A stretch of 64,000 bases of DNA from Dryococelus australis (lineage: Eukaryota; Arthropoda; Insecta; Phasmatodea; Phasmatidae), in assembly GCA_029891345.1 (NCBI GenBank), contig CM057002.1, positions 16,444,295 through 16,508,294 on the forward strand. The letters run 5' to 3'. This document shows, in pieces, positions 38,438 to 50,900 of the stretch; the first letter of the stretch is position 1, and each line of letters starts with the position of its first letter. The notes under the pieces are model-generated. The model saw nothing but the letters and a program-made list of their open reading frames with translations. It had not been told where the DNA came from and ran no database searches. The position numbers and the translations under genes are program-made.

Positions 38438-41400
38438 CTTCCTTAGTTAACAGAGTTTTATGTTCTCTCACAGTAGCTCGGCATAATGTGTTGTATTTTG
38501 CAAAAACTATTTTCGATTTGTCTAGTAGACGCTGGAACACTGCCTGATGTTCTACTGGGATGTTGTGTTCGAATTCTGCAAACTGAACTTTTGGTATTGG
38601 CTTCACCCTGCGGCTGTCATTGTTGTACTCCGTCAGCCTCTCTTTCAATCCAAAATTTATATGCCTTTCAGCATTCTCAACTATAGTGTTTTGTTCTGTT
38701 AGTCACGGCTTTCCTTAAATATCATCCTCAATGATTTCATCGGTAATGATTGCTGTTGTTATTGTTTATGAATCTTCTGATTGTTATAGTCACTGTTGAA
38801 TGTCCTCCTTAGGAATTAGCGCATTGCCCATTTGAGAGCTGAATTACCTTATCAATTGAAGTTACGTCACTGTGATTAACCAAATTTAGGTTGGCAAACA
38901 GTGTGGGACATTGCGGTATCTATCAAGGTGTGACATGGTAGGCCGTTTAAATGAACAAGTACCCTTATGAATTTTACAATATGACTACTAACATAGCTTA
39001 TCAGTGCTTGTTGAGGCATTACTGTTTGGTTGATTGCGGAGGAGGGGTAAAAATCAAGTCAGGTGGCTTTACCCCTCCATCCCTTTCCCTACTAGTCTTT
39101 GCTAGTGGTAGGATGTCTGTTGTTGTTGCTCGGATTCCAAGGACACTCGTTGCACAAATGGTTGGCCTCTCCAAGGCAGTATCAGCACGACACTGGAGAT
39201 GGCTGTGACATGTCCCACCTGACGAATCTGTTTCCACCTCTGTAGGTCCCCGTGTTCACTGTGTAACTGCCACCTCTTGTACGGTGTTGATAACCATTGT
39301 TGCCCACTCTTGGCGGTTATGGTCTGGTTTGTAGATGTACTGGCGGATTCACTCGATTAGTTTCATTTCGGCTATTTCCTACCACGATGACAGTGGCCTG
39401 CAGGTGCGCCTCCCGGTTCACGACGCGACAAGCATGTGCTACGCTCCAATATGAGTTCAGTAAGCATAAACTATTCCAGGCCCGCTGTTGAGTAGCGGGA
39501 CGAGAGCAGAACGATAGTCAGGTAGGGCAGTCTCGGCAATAACCTCCAGTACATAAGCGTTCGGATAGCTATGGGTGAAAGCTACGTACCAGGTGAATCT
39601 TCCTGTTAGTGAAAATGATTAATGTCTCTCCGTCCTGCTGTTCCTGTAGGGTCAGTTTACTTCATGCTTGGATGTACGTGAAGTTACCCCGAATCTGCAC
39701 CGAAAAGCATGCAAAAAACTCCGCCCATGTCAGACCATAATGATTCATGGACTTCCCCCAATGCCGATCGTCACCTCCCAGTTTACTAACACAAACTGGC
39801 CACTTGTATTCTTAAAACTTGTGGTACAATCGTGCAAGAACGAGAGAGGATCTTCATTTAGCTGTCCAGAGAAAGTTTCCAATTTCTGAAAATGTGTCGG
39901 TGTTGGGCGACTGGGAATTTCTGACTTGTTGTTGACTGTTGACATAGTTTCCATGGCATTGTTTACACTCGTTACACAGACTTGAGTGGTGTGAATATTG
40001 AAAAAAATTTTCGGTAAACTCTGTAACATAGCGGGATAATGCAGATGTACATGGGTGTGGAGAAATATGTAGGCATAGGTGGAACATAGGGCATCGATGG
40101 CAATGGTGGGAAAGACACAAGTGGAAGGGTAGGCATTGTCGTAGGCTGTGATACTGGTGTGGAATTACTGGCTTGGACAACGTGTGTGTGGTGTGGCAGG
40201 GATGCTGTTTCTTATGGGTGTACAGTCCCGACATGTAAATTTCTCCCCGTGAACTGTGGTCTGCTCCACTTCTGTTTGACATTAGTTGTGTACCCTTGTT
40301 TCAAATGTGATGAATTTTTGGATTCCTCGACTTTTCTGCACATACATTCCGTACGTTCACACTTGTTGATCCTCTGTAATTCGCAAAAAAATGATTCTCA
40401 CTTGTACATGATTTTAGTTAGTGTTACAAGTTAAACATTGCACTGTCTGCATATAAACATGAGTCCATTCAATGCTTCCTGTTCTCTGTTAATTTTGCAC
40501 TTGGTCTCGGTGTGATACTGATGGCAGCACTGTATGCAATTTAGCAATAACTTGCCGTGACCCGAGTAGGTCATGACACCAGTTGACTTGATTACTGTCC
40601 AAAAGATTGATGTTTGGATTTTGTTCCGAAATTTTTGTACAATCTTGTATTTGTTTTTGCTGTCGCAGTTGACCACAGCGCGGACGCTCGTCGGGCTGGA
40701 AATCCATTCACATTTGTGGAACCTGGTACCCCGCTCGTACTTCGCATTGAGGTCTTGCGGAAATAGGCGAAGGCAGTGCGGACATATAAAATGCCGGCAC
40801 ATCGCTAAAGGCCTGGCCAGACATGCTGTGTTGACAAACATACCAACATGGCCACAGAATATCCGGCACAGAGTCGCGATGCACAGAAGTGCAGTCGGGA
40901 ACAGGCAGCACTCGGTACAGCACAGGTGATGTAGCTGCGTAGCAGTCTCTGAACAGCACGACACGAGGCAGGAGCCAATGACCTGCTCAGTGTGATGTGT
41001 TCCTGACATCCATGTATCCCTTGTGCCCGTTTTTACATCGCAGACACATTAGTCACACATCACGACTCGACAGATAGACATTAGATCCCGTACTCGATCA
41101 GTGCAGGTCGACAAGAATGGCGTTTACATTTTTCTTGCAGCCCTGAAATAGTGGCCGCGGATCATAATATTTAACATTAATCGCAAGACATAACTCTCGA
41201 GATGAATGGATATGTGGTCTAAATGAGTTTTTCCGTTGAAGTCACAACTGTTAGACGCAACAGCCATTGGAGGGGACACTGGGATAATCGGCGCCGCATA
41301 TTCCCACAGCTTTCCGATGTGTGCGATGTGAACAGGCCCCGTGGCCGAATCTGGAGTGCGATGTGACTCCAAGTAGTGTTAAATGATGCGCAGTGCGTCA

Positions 41401-42500
41401 AGCTGTTCGGCAGCGGGGATAGGAGCTTGGAAAGGAGGCTTGTTCCTCCTCCCTTTCGTTTCTTCCCTGTCCTGCTGCTGGCATCGATGTGGTGGCTGAT
41501 GTCATGCCACAGTTCCAAGATTGGTGCTTACCCTACTCATTCTCTCTCTTGGTTGCTGCAATGGCGCGTGGGACAGAGTCCCACTCCACCGGTTGCACAC
41601 TTTAGTTGTTCTCGCAATTCCCTTGTTACGGATACTGGTCAGGATGAGCGGAGAAGTGTCTGGCAGGAGTTAGAAAAATTGTGAAAATTGCAGGAAGTTT
41701 TGGAAAATAATTTTGGTTTGCTTGAAGCTAAGAATTTTGTTCAGAAGGATTTCGCCACTAAGTTGGGCGACATTTGATGGTGGATGGTGGAGCATAATTG
41801 GGTTCAATTTAGGTTGGAGTTGTGGTATGATAGTTACCAGGAAAATATGTTGAATTTAGTTTTTGTACCCGGATGCCAGGCATTACATGGAGTGGAATGT
41901 CAATCTGTTGAGTAGAGCTGACTGCTGTCTCGGGGTCATGTGCCGACTGCCAAAGATGGCATCCTTCTGGTGTTGAAGTACTGTTGCTCATGACGTAGAA
42001 AATGTTGAAAACATGTGTAATACACAGTAGATGCTTGGTGCTATCCACCCACCCATACAGAACAAAGCGAATAAATACTCGAAATATTGCAATAAACACT
42101 TTGAATGGGTACTCGATGCTGTTTGTGGGAAAGTGGGGGACCACACACCTAAATACCGGTGGGCAACCAAAATGAAGACACTCACAGTTAATTCGCGTAA
42201 ATCAGTGGGGATTTATTACATTCTTCTATGAGAGACACTTTACATAAAATCCAGGCTTAAACATGCTGGTTGGATAATGTGGTACTAAGTCGGCACGAGG
42301 CCACAAATAATTAATTGATACTTATGCCTCCCCAGGCAGTGAAAACCATTTAGAGGAGAGGGGTGGAGACTATCGGTCGGCTAATGCCCTGTTGCACCAT
42401 CGTGGTTTGAAACTAGATCCTACAATGGATGTAAGATTTTCACAGAAAACTGTTCCACCAACTTCCTACATTTTTGGTTGCACCATTCGAGTTCAAGCTT

Positions 42501-43049
42501 CTGGTGTCTGAAGGGGTGGGGGTGGGGGTTATTGACGTGCGCAGTACCTACCGTTAGTCCGTTCACACCTTTCTGCAGCACAGCCATTCACCACATCAGC
42601 AGTGCCACACCATGTTCCTCGTGCGATTGTGCGTGTATCAATGCAGCACCAAGTGTATATTTAGTGTTTGTCTCTTATTATTTTCCTGATGGCCTGTTTA
42701 TATACATTTTCTTTTCAAGGGTGTGCAGTGTTTTAATAACGTTTTTAAAGTGTCGGGCGTAATTTTGTTTCCCATGGCGTATGTTACGTAAGTTTGTTTA
42801 CATGAGCTTCATTATGTGAAATCATCATATAAATTAATGATCTGTGTTTTCCATGCACACAAACCAAAAACACCAGGTGTGTCACACCACGCACTACAAT
42901 AAATAGCCAAGCAAGGAATTATAATATTCATAATAATGTTTAGAAATGTCATAGTGTTTGCATGCTCGTATTTATATTTGCTACTGGTTCTCTTGCATCA
43001 GTTCTTGCTTAATTTTTGTGACTGGTTTCTTTTCCATTTTTTGCCACCA
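42501..43049. other. Intergenic, nothing recognised
   Basis: A G-rich run (GGGGTGGGGGTGGGGG) at about 42513 is followed by AT-rich sequence; no domain seen. Confidence 0.4.
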
Positions 43050-43510
43050 ATTCAGTGTTTTGTGTTTGGTTCGCTACTTTTCAGGGGTAAGTGAGTAGAC
43101 CTGCTGTTGGAAAAGGTGTGGGTAACATGGCTTGCCGATACATGTGTTGCAGATAGTAGGTAGGTAACGGGGGTAAACATGGCATGAAAGGTTGCATTGG
43201 TAAAGGAACTGCGCCCAGTGCTGGTACTGGCAGGGCAGACTTTACACTTGTTGCGCTGTTGTTGTAGTTGGCGGCCACTTCTGTCAGTGTGTTGTGTGAC
43301 ACACCGTTTTGAACTCCTTCCTTGCTCCCGCAGTCCTCGCATTCCTGCCTTCCTGGTGTTGCCACATTTCCATCGATTTCTGAACGCTGTTCCTGTGTTT
43401 CCACTTTACCACTATGCTGATTACTGTCCTCGATTTGTTGTTCCAATTCACTGCATCTCAAATATGCTACAAATCAGTTCCAATTGTCGTCTGCTGGTCT
43501 TGGTCTAAAA
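43050..43510 (-). mobile_element. Second gag-like fragment of the gypsy-type family, broken
   Basis: The minus-strand frame (43461-43081) has a charged N-terminal part and a proline-rich part (PLPMQPFMPCLPPLPTYY). The same proline-rich pattern occurs near 40.15-40.05 kb in the larger fossil. It lies outside the 42.3 kb repeat, so it belongs to another copy or a rearranged one. The fragment is dead. Confidence 0.5.
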
Positions 43511-43989
43511 TTCTGGTTACAGCTATTGCAAATAAACTGTATCTCGGACGTCCTGCTGGCGTCAGTCTCACTGAAATATTCGCGATGAAAACTTGTGTGA
43601 AACGGTTCGCATTTGAGTAGTAATGTTCCCTGGCACATGCATAATAAATTAAAACACCAGTTTGCTTTATCATGATTTTTACTTTGATTTAGAATTGGCT
43701 AGGTTGATGCGAAAGTTCGTCAAATGTTGTTATTTCCTGTTGCACTTCCACATGGTTGCACACTAAATGGTTAACTGATGAGCTGGCCTTTTGCTCGCAT
43801 GTGGAAAAATGTGTGCTCAGTTGGTGATCAGGACTCTCGTAATATCAGTGCCTGTGTGATGTGGAGTGTCCGGCGAGCCATCATGTGTATTTGTTAACAT
43901 AACCATGAGCACAGAAGTTTGAAGCGGATGCGCGAGCACGAAAACGCAGACATGGAATCATGGCACAGATGGTGAGCATGGCATGGCTG

Positions 43990-46073
43990 TCCAGTATAGA
44001 ACTATCGCAATTCTTGCCACAACTCAATAATTTAACTAAAATTCAACCAATTTCAAGCTAACTTCAAACAAATTTCTATTTCCCTGTCAAATCTTTCAAA
44101 GCACAACTCAAAATCAATTATATTTAAGGTCAAAATCGAAATCAGTTTTCAATTTGTGTTCACTCTTTGTATGTAGTTCTGTAAAGGTTCAATTTCAAGT
44201 TAAATAATCATATTTTTGATGAAAATCCATGAGTTTTCATATTTTTCTTGTAATATTATTTTTGACTAATTCATTTGGCTTTCAAATTTAAAGTAAATAT
44301 TTACCTTTTTTGACCTAAACTTAGCCTCATTCGCCCTGATAATGGACCACTGATCAAAGATGGAACAAAGTATGTTTTTTAAAAAAGGCCACATAATTGA
44401 GAATGAAGATTTGGGTGAAATTATCTTGATTTTAGTGGTGAGATTGAAGATATGAATCATGTTTGAAGAAGATATTGAAATACTGTTTGAAAGTGAGAAA
44501 TTTGCATGAATTTCAGTTAAACTTCTGAGTTGCGCCAATATCTGAAACCGTCTTCTACTAATTTTTATAAAAAAAAAAAAACAATACACATAAACATGAG
44601 AAAAAAAAATCACTTATATTTTAAAAAATAATTTTTTATTCGATAAAGCAACTTATTCAAATATCTAAAAAATTGTATTAAAATATCGAAACTATTTTTG
44701 TTTCTGTAAAATCGTTTACATTATCCTTTCAATAAAATTTCAAATTGATATATCTTCAGTGATATTATCTTTCAAATAGTCATAAGTTAAATTTTGTTGT
44801 CTAATTGAAACAAAATTACAAACTGTACCAGCCTCAACAGTTTTTTTTATCTACACTAATTTTTTTATATATATTTTTTAATCTATATCTACTGCGGTTT
44901 TTCTATATCGGCAGTCAATAACATATAAAGTTCTTCGTCCCCAAAATGAATAATAATTTAAATCAAATTTTGTTCTTGAGTTTCTAAAATATCATTTTCA
45001 ATTACTACATTACAATTTTTTTTTTTTAAATACATTTCTTCCTTTTTTATCAAAAATATATCTCACATTACAATGATCAAACATTAAAGCTTGCATATAT
45101 TGCTCAGCCCAATTGTTTGTATTATTTTGGAATCCCTCAGTTACAAAATCAGGCATGTCAAATTGCAAATTATTAAACTGATCTTTTATATCAAAGTTAA
45201 AAAGAGTTGTCCCAGCAAGAACTTCTTTTTCTAAAAATTGCTAATACTTAAAACCAATTTGAAGTTCAGGTTTTTATTTATTTTTTTCTTTAATTGCAAT
45301 TGTTGTGTTACATTCGTATTCAACAATAGGCCACAAAATTTCTAATTGTTCAAAAGAATACTTACCTCGATCAGCAAAGCTTTTATCAACCGAACCTTCT
45401 GCTTTTTAAGTTTCTTGAATTAATATCAAAAGAATATCTAAAATAAGTGATTTTATAACCACCTTTCCAGTAAATTTCATTATTATTACGAATAAAGTAA
45501 AAAAAAAAAAAAAAATCTTAATGGGAACATTATTTAATTTATTCTATCACTGCGAACAGATCTTACACGAAATTTATTATCAATACCCGCAGAAACTAAA
45601 TAATATTCTTCACTGGCTGATCTTAGCAAAATATTCATAATTGTCGAAGTTATTCGTGGATTATCCACAGCCTCAATAATATGTCAGTGTTTTGAAATTT
45701 TTATTCTATTGAACATAAATGGAAAGAAATTAGAACAAACATCAATACTATCTAATTTTTTGTATTTTGCCTAATCTCCCGTTTTATCTCTTTTTAGTAT
45801 GCGATATTCTTCCAAAACATAAGCATTGTTTGGAAAAGAAAGCCATCTCCTATGTGAATATCAAACTCGATTCTATTACTGTAAACATTTAAATTCCCCC
45901 TAGTTCGATCAGTTGGGAGGAAAGTTTGTCTCTCAAAACTCTAAATGCTTTTATAACTAATTTATATGTAAAAAACAAATTATATAAATTAAGGATTCAG
46001 AGGGTGTTTCTCGACTGAAATTGCTCTTCGAGAAGTATAGAAATTATAAAAAGAACCTTGATGTACAATATGA

Positions 46074-46123
<50 letters not shown>

Positions 46124-46890
46124 CCACACACAAACACACACACACACACACCATTAATTTGTGAATAACAAAATATTGGCAAAAAAAGTAGAACAAGTAA
46201 CTGAGAAAAAAATAATATTTCGAAAGAGAATTATTCCCATAATTACCTATGGGTATTACTCAATTAAAAAATTTGCCACCTATAGCAGACATTCCTAGTA
46301 TAAAATTAGGGAAATATATTTCTGAAAATATTAATGTTAAGGTTGATAAATTTGTTTTGCGTGGAGTTGGCAATGGTTTTGAAATTGGCGATATAAAAGT
46401 AAAAATTGGTGGTTATTTTATCTGTCAAAGATAAAAAATATAATTTAATAGTGGTCCTGGCTAATTTGTTAACAAAAAGTAAAAAAAATTGATCTTGTAG
46501 ATGAAAACTCACACAAAAATAAATTTACTAATGAGGACTATAAGAATTATGCAGAAATTGTTTAAGCAACAAATGAAGTATATCAAGAATATAATACTTA
46601 AAAGAATATTCCTTCGAGTAAGAAGCGGAAATTCACAGATATAGTTAGTCCATTTTATCATGATGTTCAAAAATATAAATTGAAAGTAATATAGCTTGGG
46701 TGGTTTTAGCAATGATAATTTGAAAATTGGAGATGATATGAAAATATATAATAATTTGCCAAAATAATATATTTGGATGGATAATGCTAGAAAATTAATT
46801 GTCAAATTATTAGTTATTCATGGTGAAGAAACTGCTGGAAATAAAAATTATTACAGTGAAAAAGTAAACACAATGAATATGCTAAATTAT
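43990..46890. other. Very AT-rich block with decayed coding traces, possibly a virus-like fossil
   Basis: Composition drops sharply to AT-rich with long A and T runs. Protein-like traces lie on both strands: minus near 45.2-45.0 kb (NNLQFDMPDFVTEGFQ, NNWAEQYMQALMFDH), plus at 46249-46434 (PPIADIPSIKLGKYISEN, VGNGFEIGDIKVKIGG) and plus near 46.8 kb (MDNARKLIVKLLVIHGEET). I do not recognise the family with certainty. The composition and the divergent arrangement suggest a large-DNA-transposon or virus-like element of the Polinton kind. It is clearly broken in many places and old. Confidence 0.3.
46075..46152. repeat. (TA)n(CA)n compound microsatellite
   Basis: About 15 TA units followed by about 20 CA units with small interruptions. 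Confidence 0.97.
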
Positions 46891-47900
46891 ATTCACACTC
46901 GCGTTGATGTGTGCCCACGTTGACCCCTTCTCCTTAGTCCGTTTGCCAGTCGCACCATGTTTCATAATGTGGTTTGTCTGCATGCTCTACGAGTGAATAC
47001 AGCTTGGCAAGGAACGATGCATCTGCAGAGCAGAGTGAGCGTGAACACATGCTCATTGGACAGGAATCCGAAAATATACCCTCTGAAATTTCTGTAATTT
47101 AATTTGTGCAATAAAGGGCGAGGTAAGTTCACGCAAGGAGGCACAACTAAAAAAGACTAATAACAATGTTTGCCTTCTCAGCCCTATAGCCCCCAATGTT
47201 TTCATAGTGTCTTTTTGTATCTTTCTGTACTGTTCATTCAAGAGAATTTCATCTCCACATCGTCCACGCAGTATAAGGTTTTGGTATAAGGAATAATATT
47301 TACAGAGTTAATTTTAGAAGCAATATGTAACGACCAGCACATAGGTTATGTGTCTGATTTGCAAATGTTGTGGGCAAGGAAGTAGTGCAGCGTGGGATGC
47401 CAGCCTGACATGCTGGCCAGCAGCACTGCATGGAGAAAGTCAGTAGTCGTTCGTCTTTCCGAGGGGTGTACTACACTACATCGGGGCTCGAGTTTCATGC
47501 GGGCGGGCAGCCATCACCATGTTGGACTAATCATTTCACAGCAATTGTTATTTTAGAACACCGGAACTTTTTTGTACTTCAGCTTCCACAGCCCCTCGGA
47601 ACTACCCTATGTTTGCATCACCTGGGTAGGTTAAAATTATACCTAAGTTATTCCATGTGACCACATGTTTTTTGCACAGTATTACCCGAGCTGATGGGGT
47701 TCGTAAGCAGCACCAAAAGTAAACTTTTCCCGATTGGAATGTAATCATGCAACTGAATAAATCGCAGCAGTGACGAGTTACCAAGTGTAGTTTATTTCCA
47801 ATTCGCCGCAAGGTATTTAAGGTACTGTCCTTCTCCCGCCAATTTTATCAAAGTGTAACTTACTGTGCAAGTATGTCGAATATTACACGAGTTGATATAA
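46891..47900. other. Intergenic, higher GC, nothing recognised
   Basis: Composition returns to mixed at about 46895, marking the right border of the AT-rich block. ORFs up to 76 codons; no domain seen. Confidence 0.4.
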
Positions 47901-50900
47901 TAACTAACAGTGCTTTGCATGGGTGTGTGGGGAGCCCAGATACCCTACAAACCAACAAATAGGGCAGTTACTCAGTCAGTATTAATTTTATTGTATGGGG
48001 AGATAACAACTGCAGTTGGAGGATTTGCCGTGGTCGTCGACCGAATGACTCTGAGGAACGAGTTCACAGCTGCTTTCCGACTTCACGATATTGTCAACCA
48101 GACAATATCAGGCGTCCTGAGTAATTATGTCTACTGATATTCGAACACTATATTTACATATCCTCACTTAACCAATATTCTTATTGACCAATGCCTTGGC
48201 ACTAGTTGCCAGCCTCCTGCATCTTAGACCAACTTCAAACAGTTTTCCCGAACATGCGGCATATCTCTACCGCCGTTCCGACACCTTGACTAACATCAAC
48301 CTACCTCGACGGTGTAGTCATATAGTCAGAGATGTGGCAGGAATATCTGAAACACCTATCACTTGTACTCGAGAGATTAGAGATAAATGGATTAATGTGT
48401 GTCGTTAAGAAATGCCAGACTGCCAAGAGCGATCTAGAGTTTCTTGGCCACATGGTGAACGAGCAAGGAAACCGACCGAACCCCGAAGAGCTGGGGCTGA
48501 TTGAGAGTTAGGCACCACCACATGAGCATAAACAACTACGTAAATTCTTCGGTCTAATAAATTAGTTACGTGAACATATGCAGCATTTTGCAGTCGTCAC
48601 CGCACCTCTCATGGACCTGCTATCTCCACAAAAGAGGTACGCATGGGGCAGCGAACAGGAAACAGCCTTTTTACATATTGAGGAAAAATTTAGAAAATGT
48701 CCTGCTCTAAGGACATAGTATCCAGTAAGACACCTTTACCTGCAGACCGATACCAGTCACGAGGGACTGGGCGCCATGCTCTACCAGTACGGCCACACAG
48801 ATGAATTTTAATCGTCTTCGCTTATGCGAAATTGGAAGTACCGAACACAATTATGACGTCAACGAAACAGAATGTCTTGCCATGATATTGGCGATACGAA
48901 AGTATAGACCATACGTAGAATATTGTAGGTTCATGTTGCGAACCGATCAACACTGCTTAGTATGACTCAACAACATGAGGGAAGCCAGAATCAAAGTTAC
49001 GAGATGGGCGATTTGGGGCAAGCTTACAATTTTGGTATGGAAATGTACCGGGAAAGAATAACGAGCTAGTGGACACATAAGGAATGCCAGAAGCTAAATT
49101 AAGAGTCACAGACGATGTTGAATGGGAAGAGGTATTACCTCATGTTACTACAGAACCGGTTACAAAGGCAAATGTAAACTGAATAACGGTATGAGAGAAT
49201 GACCAACTTATAGTGGTTTTGTACCACAATGTAGTGATAGCACAGGAAACTTGCGAGTTTGCGATAAAGAAGATCGAGTGATGGGAAAAGGAACACATGG
49301 ACAGATGGAGATCTGTAGAGCATATTAAGAAGTGCTCACCATGAGACGATACAAAATGGGGACTGTATGTACCACCTAGTCACAGGAAAAAAAGTGTTTG
49401 AACATGTTCGAGGTAATTTTACGGAAGGACACCCGGGAGATAAGCAGATGTTTAAGAACATTTTGGAACAGTTTTTATGTCATGGTGTCTCTCATTATGT
49501 CAGAAATAGTGTACACAGATGCTAGAAAATGAATTTGTTCAAATCCTGGCGATCTGACGGAAATCAACAACAACAACAGCCAAGGCAGTCTAAATGACCT
49601 TTTGATTCGTTCTGTTTAGATATAATGGGGCCTTATCTGAAGTCAGCCAATTCATATTAGTAGTAACAGACAGCTTTTTTAATTGGATCAAAGCTTACCT
49701 GGTAAACAGTGTTTGGATGAGCCAAATTGCGAAATGCATAGTAATCGAATTTTTGACATGCTGGGGATATCAGCGAGAGTTACTTACGGCCAGCAGATTC
49801 CAATTTACCAGGAAAAGATGGCGTAAACTTTGTACTAGCATATTGCCCGGAAGGGGGTAGAGGTGCTGTAGCATATAAAACTGCTATTTACCATCCCTGC
49901 GCGAACCCCACATAGAGGTGCAACCAAAAGTTACAGGCGCAGCTCCGACTCTCTGTGGGTGTGTACCACAACATCAGGGTCGAACACCTATCCTATGCAC
50001 TTCAAGCTCAGGCGAAGTGTAAATGCCACGACTGGACAAACCCAGGCACAAGTTCTGCTAGGAATGAATATCACATTGCTGAGCGAGAGAAATTGTCTGC
50101 GAAAGAGAGAATGTAGCAAAACGGAAACAAGTGGTGCGCGAGACGAGAGATGAATGCATCCCTATTGTGAACAACGGGATCGGCATGTGAGATATGCCAA
50201 TCGGTGGTTGCCAGTAACCAAATGACCTTCAACAGCACTAACGGTAGAATAGGCCATATAGGTCCCACCTTGTCCATAGTCCACAGCCCTCAAGAACTTT
50301 TGCGTGGGACTGGCACAATGCTGGACGGGGCTTCACCGAGTGGTAAAGACCTTGGGCCCCACCACATTCATGGTAAGAATGGTCCACAAGATGTTAAGTA
50401 TCCACCGTCACAATATTCGGCAGTGGCTGAGAGTGCTCCCGAGACCACCAGGGACGAGCCGCAGATCGGCCAGGATGGCCACACTCAGGACGAGCATGTC
50501 AAGAGAGGTAGTGAAGCAGAAAGTGGTCCAGGACCTGAAGGAGGGGCCAGACCGATGAGTGCAGGTGGGCATCGACGACGAACGACATGGAGTTCACCAG
50601 GGGTTTATGTCATACGAGCACCGGAAATGAGCAGGTCGCCACATCTGAGAGGGACGTTGACGACACAGGGATCAGGGGACAAGGAACTCCCAAAATATAC
50701 ATAGAGCGAGAGGAGCCGGAACCATCGGCAAGAAACAAGGACCACTATGAGCCCCAGACTGCGATGGGAGGTAATGCAGTACCTCAGGTATACGTGCAGA
50801 GGATACAGGAGGTCCAGAGCCACCCGACACTTAGGTGCCGACACTGATGAATTCTCGGGGTATTTCTTCGGCTTACTTAACACTCATCCTAGGGAGACGC
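47900..50900 (+). mobile_element. Ty3/gypsy-type LTR retroelement fossil, second copy, broken
   Basis: Plus-strand remains in order: late reverse transcriptase (about 48.4-48.6 kb, SDLEFLGHMVNEQGNRPNPE), RNase H (about 48.7-49.0 kb), integrase zinc-finger and core traces (about 49.4-49.9 kb) and a C-terminal region (50204-50704, GSEAESGPGPEGG). The RT stretch and the ESGPGP region match the minus-strand fossil at 33.9-42.5 kb, so both are one family. The 5' half is absent, breaks are numerous, and it looks old. Confidence 0.7.

Larger units (their letters stand above)
33908..42500 (-). mobile_element. Ty3/gypsy-type LTR retroelement fossil, broken
   Basis: Minus-strand remains in the family's normal order: gag-like (about 40.3-39.6 kb, KLETFSGQLNEDPLSFLHDC), linker and reverse transcriptase (38.65-37.66 kb, SASMLAPKKDGAWRFCVDLR), RNase H (37.55-37.09 kb, CRYDVNERECLAKFNAVRKY), integrase traces (about 36.9-36.3 kb) and a proline- and glycine-rich C-terminal region (36.04-35.1 kb). 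Similar direct repeats of about 200 bp at 33908-34112 and 42295-42500 may be terminal-repeat remnants. It has many breaks and looks old. A TA microsatellite has grown inside it. The same family occurs at 47.9-51 kb. Confidence 0.75.

Noticed and set aside
38292-38648. 118-codon ORF with a long IYIYIY tract
   Set aside because: The tract is the TA microsatellite read as protein; only the first part is retroelement-derived.
40431-41009. 192-codon minus-strand ORF with several cysteines
   Set aside because: It overlaps other long frames inside the gypsy-type fossil and shows no domain order; an incidental frame of the decayed element is more likely than a host gene.
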